Shown here in pieces: positions 20,501 through 31,100 of a DNA stretch of 64,000 bases (its first letter is position 1; each line of letters begins with the position of its first letter). The position numbers and the translations under genes are program-made. The stretch comes from Nematostella vectensis (taxonomy: Eukaryota; Cnidaria; Anthozoa; Actiniaria; Edwardsiidae). The stretch covers positions 15,183,181-15,247,180 of the forward strand of contig NC_064036.1 of the NCBI RefSeq assembly GCF_932526225.1. The letters run 5' to 3'. Below the pieces are notes generated by a model. That model was not told the origin of the DNA. It saw nothing but the letters and a program-made list of their open reading frames with translations, and did not search any database.

Positions 20501-23213
20501 TCGCCTTAGCATACTCAAACAACTTGGTTGCAAGCGGTAACAAATTGCCCATCAGGGATGTTGTTAAGGATGTTCCGGTCTTAATGGCTGTCTGGTACAT
20601 TTCGTCCACTTTAAGGTACTCCGCTTTTTGGCTCGCCAACTTCTGACTCTGGATATATTTCTGCGAGTGACGAAAAAATGTGAAGATCGCAGAGGAAATA
20701 TATGCCTCTATACGGGCCCTCTTTGTATGGGAGGGGGGGAGGGAGGGGGGTGTTTAGTGTGGATTGGGCACAACGTGAATGACCAGATGACGAATGCTTG
20801 AGGTACGAAAAACAATAAAATAGGGGAAGGGGACGAGAAGACTCGTTCCCATTCTCCACGCCCTGGTGGGTCGTTGTCAATGCGACTGTGATAAAAAAAA
20901 ACACGCGAAATTAGTTCCAGTATCGCGCGGTGAAACCTCAGCCTTCACCCCCCCCCCCCCCCCCCCCTTTGGCTGCAAAAATATGGTTAATTTCTTAAAG
21001 AACAATCTTCAATTATTACCCATTATTTTTCCATATCATACCTATTTCTGCGCATCCCACTGCGCACCCCCTCTCCCACCCCCCAGCAAATCCCGGATAT
21101 ACGCCGTGCATCTCATTGGACTATGTATGTCGATAGACTTTGTTTTGAATGTCTCTCTAATTAACTATATATTTTTTATATTTTTTCATTAAAAACACAC
21201 AACAATAACCTTATACTTTGTGCACCCTTTATAAATAAAGAGAATACGTATTTGTGTTATCACAGAGGGGTGTATATGAGTGTAGAGAAGCCGGACAGTT
21301 CTTACCAGTACTTGATTCTCGGCTTCATGCATATTTGTCAGATTATTAGTCAATCTACGTAGAAAGATCGTCTGCTCATCTCCTATCACCTCCAGCCTAT
21401 CGACAATATTCTGAAACGCTTCTATAGATTTCCCTGTCCAGACCTGAGCTTGTTCAACTGCAAACAAAACACAGCAGGATTGGATCAACATTTATCAAGC
21501 GGGAGTTTGGACCTAAGAGACCGACCACATCAGACGGGCTGGAAAAAAAATAGTTTTTAAGCCTAATAATCTCTAGAAAAAACATAAATAGAACAAACAT
21601 TGGCTGTAGTGAAATCCTTATCAGTGAGTTTATCAAAAGAATACACTCTAAGTGTGGTTCCATAGACGTACCCTAGAGACAAGTTCTGATGTGAGGCTTT
21701 TTCTTTTTTCTTTTTTTGAATTTTCAAAGGGACGGGCTAACCTTCTAACTGTAATTCATCGGCTAGTCTACTCTTTTCGGTCATCTCAGTCTTCATCGCC
21801 AAGAACTCGTCTCGTTTTGTACAGGCTTCTGGCGCCTCCACGCAGCATCCGGCAATTGCTCGGTAAATGTTATTTCCCAGTCCAAGAAAGTTGACAGTCT
21901 TAGCGGTCCATTCACTAGCAACCTTCACTTTTTTTAGGACATTTGGAATCCAGGAAATCCCTATGAGTAAAATAAAAGCAATTGCAAAGTATTGTCTGTT
22001 TAAGTGCGTGATTCAAGAAGTGGCAGTAGGCTTTTTTTGTTGTTGTGGTTTTAGATAAATAATATAAAAAGAAAGAACAAATAAGCTCTTGATGACTTCA
22101 GCCATTGAGTGCGACTTGTCACAGTTTGTCTCTAAATATTGGTTGAAAACAATAACAAAGGTGTGCGTGGCAATGGCACTTTAATTCGTGCTGCCGGTAC
22201 GATGCTTCACGTGTCCCGGTACTACTAGGGAACTTAAAATGGCTGGCATAATTAACGAAGCTCAAGTCGTTTTATCGATTTTATTATTTGTTATTTATTT
22301 TTTTTTGGGTGTGCGTGTATGTGAAGGGAGGAGGGAGGGGGTGATTTCGTATAAGGGACGGACAACGGATATTGGATATTTGAGTTAAGGGAATTAGAGC
22401 ACAGCTTTCGAGTGAAAAAAAATCCTAGGGCAACGTCTTCAGAGAGAAAAGACTGTTAAAAATATATCTGATGGTCTGGTCGGCCCAATAGTTATGTTCA
22501 GTAAAACCACAAGGGCGCATGCGCATGGACGGTACCTCGCTTAGGGGAAGATCCCTCCCTGACAGGTTGCGGTTTTAACTTGCTTTCTTCAACTTCATCG
22601 CCATCATCTTGTTTGTCGTCGGAGGTATCCATATCAGGGGCGGTGTTAACTGGAAACAAAATCATTAGTTCACTGCAGCTTTTACCGAAACAAAAAAATA
22701 ATAAACACCCCTATGAGCAGCTTCCGTCTTCGGTTTTGTTTCTCAGTTAGGCCAGCTAATGGATCCCAGTCAAGCCAATTACACGTAGCTAGGGAATGGT
22801 TGCAATCCTACATCGCCATCACCCATGTATGTTTTTGTGACGCTTTGACGCCATGAACTGTGATTGGCATTTTGGGGAGTGGGCTTGTCGCTGTCGCACA
22901 GTGAAGAGTTTCGGTGAGTTCATAGGGATTCACAGTTGTCTAAATAGATAGCGTTTGAGTTGAGAATTTCGTCCCCGCCACCCAAAGGCTTTAAAGGCAC
23001 CAGAAAACGAGGGTTAGGGTAAGATGTTTTTTACGCTCTCCAAGTTTACAAGTTATAATATGAAGCAGATGATATGAATCTCCTACCGGCAGGGGTGTCT
23101 CCTTTGTGGCTTTTTGTTTTGCGTCGAAGGAATGCCGGATGCACTGGTCCAAACTCTTGCAAGAGAATGAGAAGACAAAGCCACAAGACTTTACGAGTTG
23201 TAGGACTAGCCAT
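11579..23213 (-). CDS. Uncharacterised secreted alpha-helical protein, ten exons
   Basis: Minus-strand exons: 23213-23087, 22649-22536, 21960-21742, 21457-21306, 20660-20475, 18468-18352, 18123-18025, 16277-16137, 12744-12442, 11746-11579. All junctions are GT-AG and every phase matches (1,1,1,0,0,0,0,0,0), giving 541 residues. Residues 1-27 form a signal peptide (hydrophobic L-W-L-C-L-L-I-L-L). Residues 28-80 are polar and acidic with basic sites (R-R-K, P-K-R) that could be processed. About 100-385 are predicted amphipathic helix, with a less polar stretch near 230-250. The C-terminal third is Cys-rich and ends in two copies of a [KR]-I-[AS]-E-x2-G-[LF]-x-L-[ED]-x-V motif, each followed by C-P. 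No family was recognised and no function is claimed. Exon 6 uses an internal acceptor (CCAG before 18468); a stronger-looking one upstream breaks the frame. Reading on past exon 6 gives an alternative ending with a stop near 18259. Confidence 0.75.
11881..11900. repeat. Poly(C) tract
   Basis: Uninterrupted C run of about 20 bases in intron 9 of the ten-exon gene. Similar C runs occur near 20948, 26743, 40617 and 54971. Confidence 0.9.
12990..16090. repeat. 54-bp minisatellite, about 57 units, in intron 8
   Basis: Tandem units of exactly 54 bp containing CTTATGTATCATATGACCTC, with few point variants. They are open in one frame on each strand (about 1,090 codons each way) because 54 is a multiple of three and the unit has no stop in those frames. 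The array lies wholly inside intron 8 of the ten-exon minus-strand gene, between exon 8 (ends 16137) and exon 9 (starts 12744). The last units (16050-16130) are degenerate and run up to the exon-8 donor. No start context, signal peptide or conserved domain supports either long frame as a protein. Confidence 0.92.
16290..16500. repeat. 24-bp minisatellite
   Basis: About nine units of 24 bp, of the form AATCAACTCCTGGAAAATACATAC, inside intron 7 next to exon 8 of the ten-exon gene. The period again gives open frames on both strands (K-Y-I-Q-S-T-P-G type), not taken as coding. Confidence 0.85.
16565..16687. mobile_element. Short inverted-repeat element
   Basis: Ends are GTGCGTCTGTCCTCTAA and its exact complement, about 120 bp apart, with unrelated sequence between. 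A target duplication is not clear. Lies in intron 7 of the ten-exon gene. Confidence 0.65.
16785..16945. repeat. CCAAT/GCGC repeat, copy A
   Basis: Contains TTGACCAATCAGAGCGCGCG (16792-16811) and a 75-bp block (16858-16932) that is repeated in inverted form at 17684-17763. The CCAAT block itself recurs in the same direction at 17776-17802. The pair is therefore related by an internal inversion. Confidence 0.7.
17684..17822. repeat. CCAAT/GCGC repeat, copy B
   Basis: Partner of copy A at 16785-16945. The 75-80 bp block is inverted relative to copy A, while the CCAAT block keeps the same direction. Both copies are in intron 7 of the ten-exon gene. Confidence 0.7.
18546..18833 (-). promoter_or_regulatory. 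Possible internal promoter region in intron 5
   Basis: Reading the minus strand, a perfect CRE palindrome TGACGTCA (18826-18833) precedes CAAAATGGCG, a motif frequent at animal transcription starts. The ATG (18777-18779) gives only five codons before TAA. The same frame then continues as a roughly 70-residue open stretch with a hydrophobic helix (L-I-S-A-A-L-F-L-F-V). This could start a shorter transcript running into exon 6; it could also be chance. Confidence 0.3.
19672..20122. mobile_element. Inverted-repeat element with internal GCG-TTACATT motifs
   Basis: Left end TGTTACGCCGCAAAATGTA (19672-19690), right end its near-perfect complement (20104-20122). Internal copies of TAACGCAAAA or TTACATTTTGCG lie near both ends (19703, 19762, 20003, 20027, 20074, 20092). 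About 450 bp, no coding content, in intron 5 of the ten-exon gene. The superfamily was not identified. Confidence 0.7.
20221..20461. mobile_element. Putative MITE beside exon 5
   Basis: Imperfect inverted ends TGCGTTAAGAGATCACG and the complement of TGTGCTAAGAGATCACG, about 240 bp apart, ending about 14 bp from the exon-5 donor of the ten-exon gene. Target duplication not resolved. Confidence 0.5.
20945..21110. repeat. Dispersed repeat (poly-C / GGCTGCAAAA family), uninterrupted copy
   Basis: Related to 48284-48600: C run, then GGC(T/A)GC(A/C)AAAA, TTAATTTCTT, TTTTCCATAT(C/G)ATACCTAT and CTGCGCA. This copy lacks the foldback insertion present at 48375-48547 and so serves as an empty site. 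Confidence 0.65.
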
Positions 23214-23910
23214 TCTGAAAAAAAAAATAGAAATAGAGATTATTGTACAGGATGACTCTTAAAGAAAAAGACATTAGTTCTGGTTACAATTGAGGCCCCG
23301 TCCCCAAATAACCTTTTTGTAACAGATACGGGTATACGGTTGCGTTTTTAAACGAAAACGGATACGTGGGAACGGTGTCTAATAGATCACAGATTCATGT
23401 TGGGGAAATGTCAAATGTACCAAAATAATTACAAAGATGTAGAAGTTTAAAAAACAATCCTTACCAAAGAAAAATGACTGCACAATGAAGGAATAAGCTA
23501 GTAGGGAAAATAAGTTAATTATTTTACGGATAACAAAATCCATTTGGGGTAAAAAATCCATCGAATAACAAATATTAGGCGAAGGTTCTAGTTATAAGGG
23601 GTCAAAATGCAATAAACTATATGAGGAAAATCTGGGAAAAATGATTTTGGTTCGATTTAGAGAGAGGCTTAAGTTAACAAGGACTCGAATGACTGTAGTA
23701 ATTTTTTTTCACTTGTTGTCGTTGCTCTTCGATTCTTACCTTCTTTCACGCTAGCCCGTCAAATCCAATCTGCTAAACGTGCTCTGAAATCCCGTCTGAA
23801 AAAGCTAACCGTCCATACATGATGTATGAGGAACGTGTATTACCTATGTGAGATACAAGTGTGAGGTTCTTTTCACGGCAGGTCAAACGTCCTCATTCAA
23901 TAAATTTTAA

Positions 23911-24686
23911 AAACATTCTTCAAAAGATCTGACAGCCGAAACAGGTTTTCGGAAAGATCAATTGCTAATAGTCGCAGATAATTTTTGTGCCGGGTTCAGT
24001 CACATTTGAAAAATGTTCAAATGCTTGCAAGCCCTCTCTTTCTTCTTATTCTCCCCCACATCCTTTTAATTCCGCTCAGGAAATTGGAACTAATAACTGA
24101 TTGAAGTAATGGTTTGCTACGATGGGGTGCAAATGCAATATAGGAAGCGAGAGTGAACTTTGACTAACCTGCTAAATGCGCTAACGAACTTCGAGTAGAC
24201 AAAGGTCACTTGTCTACCGTTAAAAATAGAAAAAAAAAATAGAAAAATTTAGCCTAGAGGCGAGGGCGTATAAAGAGGCTGGCTAACTCCTCCCTCGATT
24301 TGTTTGTAAAATCTTCTTATATTTATTTGTGTATGATACCCTAGCTCACATACCCCTGTCTCCCCAGACGGTAGTTTTGAAATTTTGAAAACATTCTTCA
24401 AAAGATCTGACAGCCGAAACAGGTTTCGGAAAGAACAATTGCTAATAGCCGCAGATAATATTTGTGCCGGGTTCAGTCACATTTGATATATGTTCAAATG
24501 CTTGCAAGCCCTCTGTTTCTTCTTATTTTCCCCCACATTTTTTTATTCCGCTAAGGAAATTGGAACTAATAACTGATTGAAGTAATGGTCTGCTCCAATG
24601 GCGTGCAAATGCAATAAAGGAAGCGAGAGTGAACTTTGACTAACCTGCTGTATGCGCTAACGAACTTCGAGTAGACAAAGGTCACT
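23911..24686. repeat. Direct repeat of about 300 bp, spaced 478 bp
   Basis: 23911-24210 and 24389-24686 match closely, both starting near ACATTCTTCAAAAGATCTGA and ending at CAAAGGTCACT. They differ by scattered substitutions and small indels. The copies lie 700-1,500 bp upstream of the ten-exon gene start and could include its regulatory DNA. Confidence 0.85.
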
Positions 24687-24834
24687 ATATAAAAATAGAA
24701 AAAAAATCATAAAAGACTACAGGGACGCTGTTTTAATTTTATTCAAACTGAATTTTTTAACCATCTAAAGGCAATTTTTTGTGTCCAATGACGCCGTATC
24801 TTATGTGCACACGAGGCAAAGGGATTACTTGTTT

Positions 24835-24908
24835 CCATATATGGTCGTTTCCTTATATGGATGTTACCTTATATGCTTGTTACCTTAGATGGTTGTTTCC
24901 TTATATGG
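24835..24908. promoter_or_regulatory. Array of CArG boxes at 16-bp spacing
   Basis: Five decamers start exactly 16 bp apart at 24835, 24851, 24867, 24883 and 24899. Three fit the SRF consensus CC(A/T)6GG (CCATATATGG, CCTTATATGG, CCTTATATGG); the third ends in GC and the fourth has one G inside. The array is 1.6 kb upstream of the ten-exon gene start. SRF binding is inferred from the motif only. Confidence 0.6.
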
Positions 24909-27900
24909 CTGTTACCTGATGATAAAATCTGAGAGATGGATGGCTTCTATTGTCTAACTTTCTCGTTAAGACGTTCAAAACGCACATCTTATAAACCTTT
25001 TCCCACGGGATGTTTTTGCCCACGGAATTGCTTTCCTTTCTCATGGAATTTTTTTTCCGTGCTCATGGAATTTTTTTTCATGCGTGCGCACGAAATCTCA
25101 AAGCCATTGTACGTTTTCCCATGGAGGGTCACAAATGTAGTACGAGCAAGACACATCTGTGAACAGCATTCTTGGCCTGTTTCCTCACACACACCTTTGC
25201 AAAGCATGCTGGACCTGTTTTCACACTGAAAGCAGTGCTTGACTGGAGGCAGACCCATATGCCATATGTATCGGTAAAATCCTAAAGTCAGCGATTTCTA
25301 TATCAGCAGCTCATTGCTTTTCCAGCAACGTTGGCTAATGGAAGCGCTGTCTGCATGGGGATACAAACCAAGAGCTAGAGATCCGTGCGAACAGCGGGGC
25401 AGCAGCTGGCCCCAAAATATTGGGGTATAGCCACGCCCCTTCATTTCCTTATTTTTTAAATTTTAAGATATTTGGGGGAGGGGGGGGGGCACATGCCCCC
25501 AGAGCTCCACCCCCTGCTAAGGCCCTGATGAGGCAGTACACCAACATTTCCTTTCTATTTTGGTATGCCCGAAATAGTCATAAAGAAAACAAAAGAACCA
25601 TCAATAGAAGTTTGATTTCAATGTTTATTTCGACAATCATTTCACAATAAGTTTTAACGTAATTACTAATTAATCTTTGTGTAGTTATCTACCCTTATCT
25701 ACAAAACTACTCCATAGAAATACAGCAAGTGTTAACAGCGAGCGTTCGATGGGTTTAAACCCACACCATAAATATATATATTTCTCACGCTTTAAAGCTA
25801 TTTATAAACGAAAAGCAGCACTATTTAACAAAGCAGTTCTCAATCATTTTATTCCGATTTTTAGTTACCCGAAAACTATACCTGACGCCAATATCTGGTT
25901 GCTGTAAAATGATTGCGAAAAGCTGTTTTAGAACAGGTCCCAAATTGGTCGAGGTAAGTAAATTATTTTGAGTTCAACCAACTTTTCTTCGACAATAAGC
26001 CGTATCTAAGGGATAGTCATGATCTTAACCAACTAAGCGTGAAACGGTTCCCTGATATGAGTTCAAATAAGGGGTCCGCCTACAAAGTCTGTACAATATT
26101 AGGAACACTAAAATATAAGTGTAAACACAGTGCTATTAATTTTACTATCGAATTACTTAATTCTTTGTTTAACTTCAAATAAGACAAATATAAGTGTAAC
26201 TATGTACAAGTGAAGAGCTGCCACAAACGTATCCAATATCAGAGCCCATGGAACCCAAACCTTGGCAAAGACAGTGGACTGTCTTCGACAATATCACAAA
26301 ATAATACCCAGAAATAATAACGCTACTGATATTGAGAACACTTTACATTGATACGCAGCCTTTGACTTTAGACCTCATGTCAAAACTATTGACATCATAA
26401 AATAACTGACCAACCCTAATAAACCGTTAAGTCAAATCCGTATTTCCTAAGTGCCTGCTTGTTGTTGCAGACCTGGACAATGGCACCTGTCCAGCGACAT
26501 TACCAATTTATTTACATATATGGAGCCAATGTATGCGCGAGCAGGTACATGAAAATTAAGAAGTAGGCGCTCGTCGCAGAGCGCCCTTGTCACCGTAGAG
26601 CAATGGCTATTAAAGTAGATCTCTCTGCAAACCGCAAGCGCAAGACTCAGTACATCCTCGAACACCTTTTTATTGATCGCAAATATTTTCAGGGGTTCTT
26701 AGGCACCGCAGTCGTAAGAGGGAAGGGTATTTCGACGTTCCTCCCCCCCCCCCCCCCCCTGCCCTCACACCAACCGCAACGTCGGACTTCCCGAACATGG
26801 GTCGCTAGAGTCCCTTGGGGAAGCGCAAACTTGGACATATCTACCCTTCGGGATGAACTGAGCCCTTCGCTTCCATTTAACACGCAAAAGCGCACGTTAT
26901 AGAGAAGAACAGAAAACAACTGTTACAAATTATCTTCATAACTATTAGTCTACATTAAATAAAGTATTAACTTAAATTGGTGCATTTTCCGGTCACTGAA
27001 GCAACGCCTAAACGCAGCGTTCTTTGCATGTACCGCTCACCAATGCCGTTATGATAGAATAAATTTGTTTGAAATGCATTAGGGGAAGCATATGAAAAGC
27101 ACGCTATTTAGGTTTAAAATATTAATACGATTTTTGTACAAAAATATGCTTGCCACTAATTACGGACGCTTAAATAAATGACAAAAAAATCAGGCGCCAG
27201 GCCCTCAACAACAACAAAAACACACGCACAGAGCATGGGGTTACCGCATAATACGACGAGACGTCCTCTGTATGCCTAGGACCGCCAGGGCCGTGGGAGG
27301 TTCAAGGTGGCAACGGCCGACTCCGCTACGACCGCGTAGCAGTCGTAACTGAGAGCGGCGGCGGCACGTATGGCTAATTTTGTGCTCTGTGCGACAATAT
27401 CTGAGTCCAACAGCCTCCTCAAGTGCGGATCATACACAAATAGGGATCACGTACAGAGAGAGGGGTGTTAACAAGCGGCTGGCGTTGTGGTACTCAAAGG
27501 AGATGACACCTTGCAAATGAATCAAGGTGATGGCTGACTTCCACACAAGCGACATTATTCACAAGCACCTTTGGACCCGCCAGTCCTTACCGATTGGCAC
27601 GGTGCAGCCGGCGTCAACCAACACAAAACACGAGTAATGCCACCTACCAACATGTACTTGGTCTATCTAGGAATGGGATCATCTCCTGATCAAACATCTC
27701 TCGGCCAAGCTTTCTGAGGGACATCAAGCTTGGCGGGGGGCTGGTCAAATCTGTTCCTTCAAACCCGGCGCCATTTTAACTGCCGCTCTCTGATGATGAT
27801 GATGTCACAGAGGGACTTCTATATACATATATATATGTTTTTTTTTTTACCTTTTTGTTTTGTTGTTGTTTTTAGGAACCACTTGCAAGTTACTTTTGAC

Positions 27901-27989
27901 CGGGGAAAGAGATCGAATTAGAGTCTTATCAAAGGTCCTCTCCAAAGATGCATCCCAGATGGAGTTAGGTGCAAAGTGGCTCACAACAG

Positions 27990-28138
27990 CTGATAAACCC
28001 CTAACCATTATCTTCTAAAAAGAGAGAGCTAGATAAATGACACCAGTAAACCACCAACGTACTTGGGGCTTTAAAAAGTAAAACAGCGACACCCAGCTCT
28101 CTCTTTCTGCAGTGGATAACGGTTAGGAGTTTATCAGC
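27990..28138. repeat. Inverted repeat (hairpin) just after the SLC6 stop codon
   Basis: Arms of about 40-45 bp begin GCTGATAAACCCCTAACC on the left and end with the near-complement on the right. In the SLC6 mRNA this would form a stem-loop starting about 16 bases into the 3' UTR. Probably a small MITE. Confidence 0.7.
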
Positions 28139-28154
28139 AGATAAAACATTAGCA

Positions 28155-31100
28155 CTATGCAATTATTTCGCTGTTAGAAGCTCTACCGGCGAGGGGGATC
28201 TCTGAGGGAGGAAGAGGAATGCGTGACAAGGATGGGGTGATGGCGCCAGGTGCAATGTCCTCCTGACCAGAGGCCTTGCCGTAGTCCTTGCCCTCGTACT
28301 TGATAATCCTGAACCTCCTCAGCAGGAAGATGCCGGGGATGAACAGGAAGGAGGAGCAGATGAGGAGGGCGATCATGGCGTATCCCCACGGCGGGTAATC
28401 CAGTTTCTCCTCAACGGCCTGAAAGACACCAAGGGCGTCAGGATAACACATTCAAGGCTCGGCTTATGGTAATGTTTGACTCAAGAAAAAGATCCCACAC
28501 CCAAGGGAACGTCTTTGCCCTTTGAAATCGGCAAGTTAAGATAATGGCTCACTCAAAGGGTCAAGCAATATGATTATGATTCTTATGAGGATGATAATTA
28601 TTATTATTATGATTATGGTTATTATTGAACGACATCCAATGTTCATTGGATGGAAAATTGTTTGTATGTTTACTTAACAGTCCCCTTTCAATTGACGGCA
28701 CTAATTGGGTCCTACTTTTGGCCGCCATATGTGAGGAAATGTCAAAAGTAATGAAAATCCAGGGATAAGGGCCAGGGAAAGTAAAATGATGGCCGCAGGT
28801 GTTAGGATCATGTCTCTAGTTGAGACTTGAGGCTCTGGTATAAGGACCAGACCAGATGTTTGTACCTTGGCAAAGTTCCAAGTAGAGTATTTGATCGGCT
28901 GCAATCCCATGTTGATCAGACTAGCACCTAGAAGGAGGATGACGAGTATCGGGGAGACATATTTCCAGCAGATAGTGAAGTACTTGCTGGGCCGCATCTT
29001 TAGCATGTACTCCAGATCATCTTCAAACCTGGTTCAACAAGGTAAAGGCTTAGTACCGTAAACGTCTTCTTGATAAAAACCCTACTCTAGATTATCTAAA
29101 AACCTGGTCAAACAAGGGAAAGGCTTAGCACCGTCTTCCTGATAAAAACCCTACTCGAGATTTTCTTCAAACCCGGTTCAACAAGGGAAAGGCTTAGTAC
29201 CGTAAACGTCTTCCTGATAAAAACCCTACTCGAGATTTTCTTCAAACCCGGTTCAACAAGGGAAAGGCTTAGTACCGTCTTCCTGATAAAACCCTACTCT
29301 AGATTATCTAAAAACCTGGTCAAACATGGTAAAGGCTTTGTACCGTCTTCCTGATAAAAACCCTACTCCAGATCATCTAAAAACCTGGTCAAACAAGGTA
29401 AAGGCTTAGGGCGCGTTTTTTCCCTATCATTATGGAATGGGAATAGTTGGTAGAGAATGTTCAGAATGGCATTCAAGTCGTTCTGCTAAAGCTAGCAGAA
29501 TGTGAGGAATGGCCTTCATTCCATTCTGGAATGGAAACGCGGGATAAACGAACGCGCTCTTCTTTTATTCTTAACATTCTCATTCCGGAATTATGAGTAA
29601 AAAAACGCGCCCTTAGTAAACATCTTCCTGATAAAAACCCTACTCGAGATTAACTTCAAATCAGGTCGAACGTTTGGCGCCACCGAACGTCCTCCTTATC
29701 TTCAAGCCTGATTTACTATAAAGAAAATTAGCACCTATAACAGCCTAACCCTACTACGTGCAAAATTTCCGACGTTTACAATCTGGAAACTTGCACCAAC
29801 TTGCAACAAGAGTGCTATACTAGAACCTTACTTACTGTAGTTTTAATGATTTCCATGCCCTAAACAAAGCCTTGCGCCTTATTTGGGCCACTTTTTTCCA
29901 GCTAACGAGTAACGGGGTTAATCCACGAAAGATAAAAGGTTCAAAGAGCATGACCTCAGTACAGTGATGATACTGACCTTTTAATGCCATAAATCCAGGC
30001 AACTCCGACAAGCTCAAAGAGCCCGATGATGAGCAGGGGGATGGTTCCAGCGTAGGTGTCGAACATCTGTAGCCAGTACTCGCCTGACCTCTGGCAGAAC
30101 AGCAGCCCAATTAGGTAGGAGAATGCGCAAATGGCAGCTGGCAAATGAAATGTCAAAACGGTTAGTCATACTCAAACCAGAGACTTTAAGACTCAAGGCA
30201 AGAGTGAGTGTGAGGGTGGCTTTGGTTGTGACTACAACATCTAAAAAGCACGTCTAAAAACGTTTTTTTAAACTTGCAAGTCATACTCAAACCAGAGGCT
30301 TTGGGACACAAGGCAAGATTGTGAGGGTGGCTTTGGTTGTGACTACAACAAAACAAGTCTAAAAACGTTTTTTTTTTAACTTGCAAGTCGACTGTTTGTG
30401 CAGCTGTATGGTATTGTGTGACTTGTATTGAGCAGCTGCGTGACTGTCACGCCACTTGCCTTAATTAAAAAAAAAAAAACCTACCAGTAACAAACTCTTT
30501 TCTCCAGGGTACGATTTTCATGTCATACACAGGAGTGATGACTCCCTCAAGAGTCCCAAACATGGATCCCAAGCCAAGAGTGAGCAACATGCAGAAGAAC
30601 AAGGTTGCCCAGAGAGGTGACACGGGGATCTGGAGAATGGCTTCCGTGAACGCAATGAAGGTCAACCCAGGGCCAGAGCCAGACTGCAACCATTACAGAC
30701 ATAATTAGAACACGTACCCCTCAGAGCCGTGAGAGCCAAGCCTTGAGGCCTTCCTCGATGAGGTACTTTGACAATTTTTTCACACTCCCTTTCTGTTTAA
30801 ACCCTTACAAAGTTTATTTCCAAGAGATGTTTAGGGAACTCTATTCATAAGTACTTTCATGAACCCCTTTTGTATAACATTAGCTTTACCACTCTCAAAT
30901 TATTTTGGGACTTTATAGGTCATTACTTATGCTATTATACTTATATTAGTATTGGAGCGCCCTGCCTAGACTTCCCAATAGGTGAATGGCTTTTGACTTA
31001 CATTCTTTTTACCTCTGAAAGCCATAGGTTATTACTTATGCTATTATACTTATATTAGTATTGGAGCGCTCTGCCTAGACTACCCAATCAGTGAGTGACT

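Larger units (their letters stand above)
23214..28154. other. Intergenic between two minus-strand genes
   Basis: Upstream side of the ten-exon gene and downstream side of the SLC6 gene. Contents: a 300-bp direct repeat (23911-24210 and 24389-24686), the CArG array at 24835-24908, a G-rich tract near 25475-25490, a C run near 26743, and the hairpin at 27990-28138. No further exons were recognised. Confidence 0.5.
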
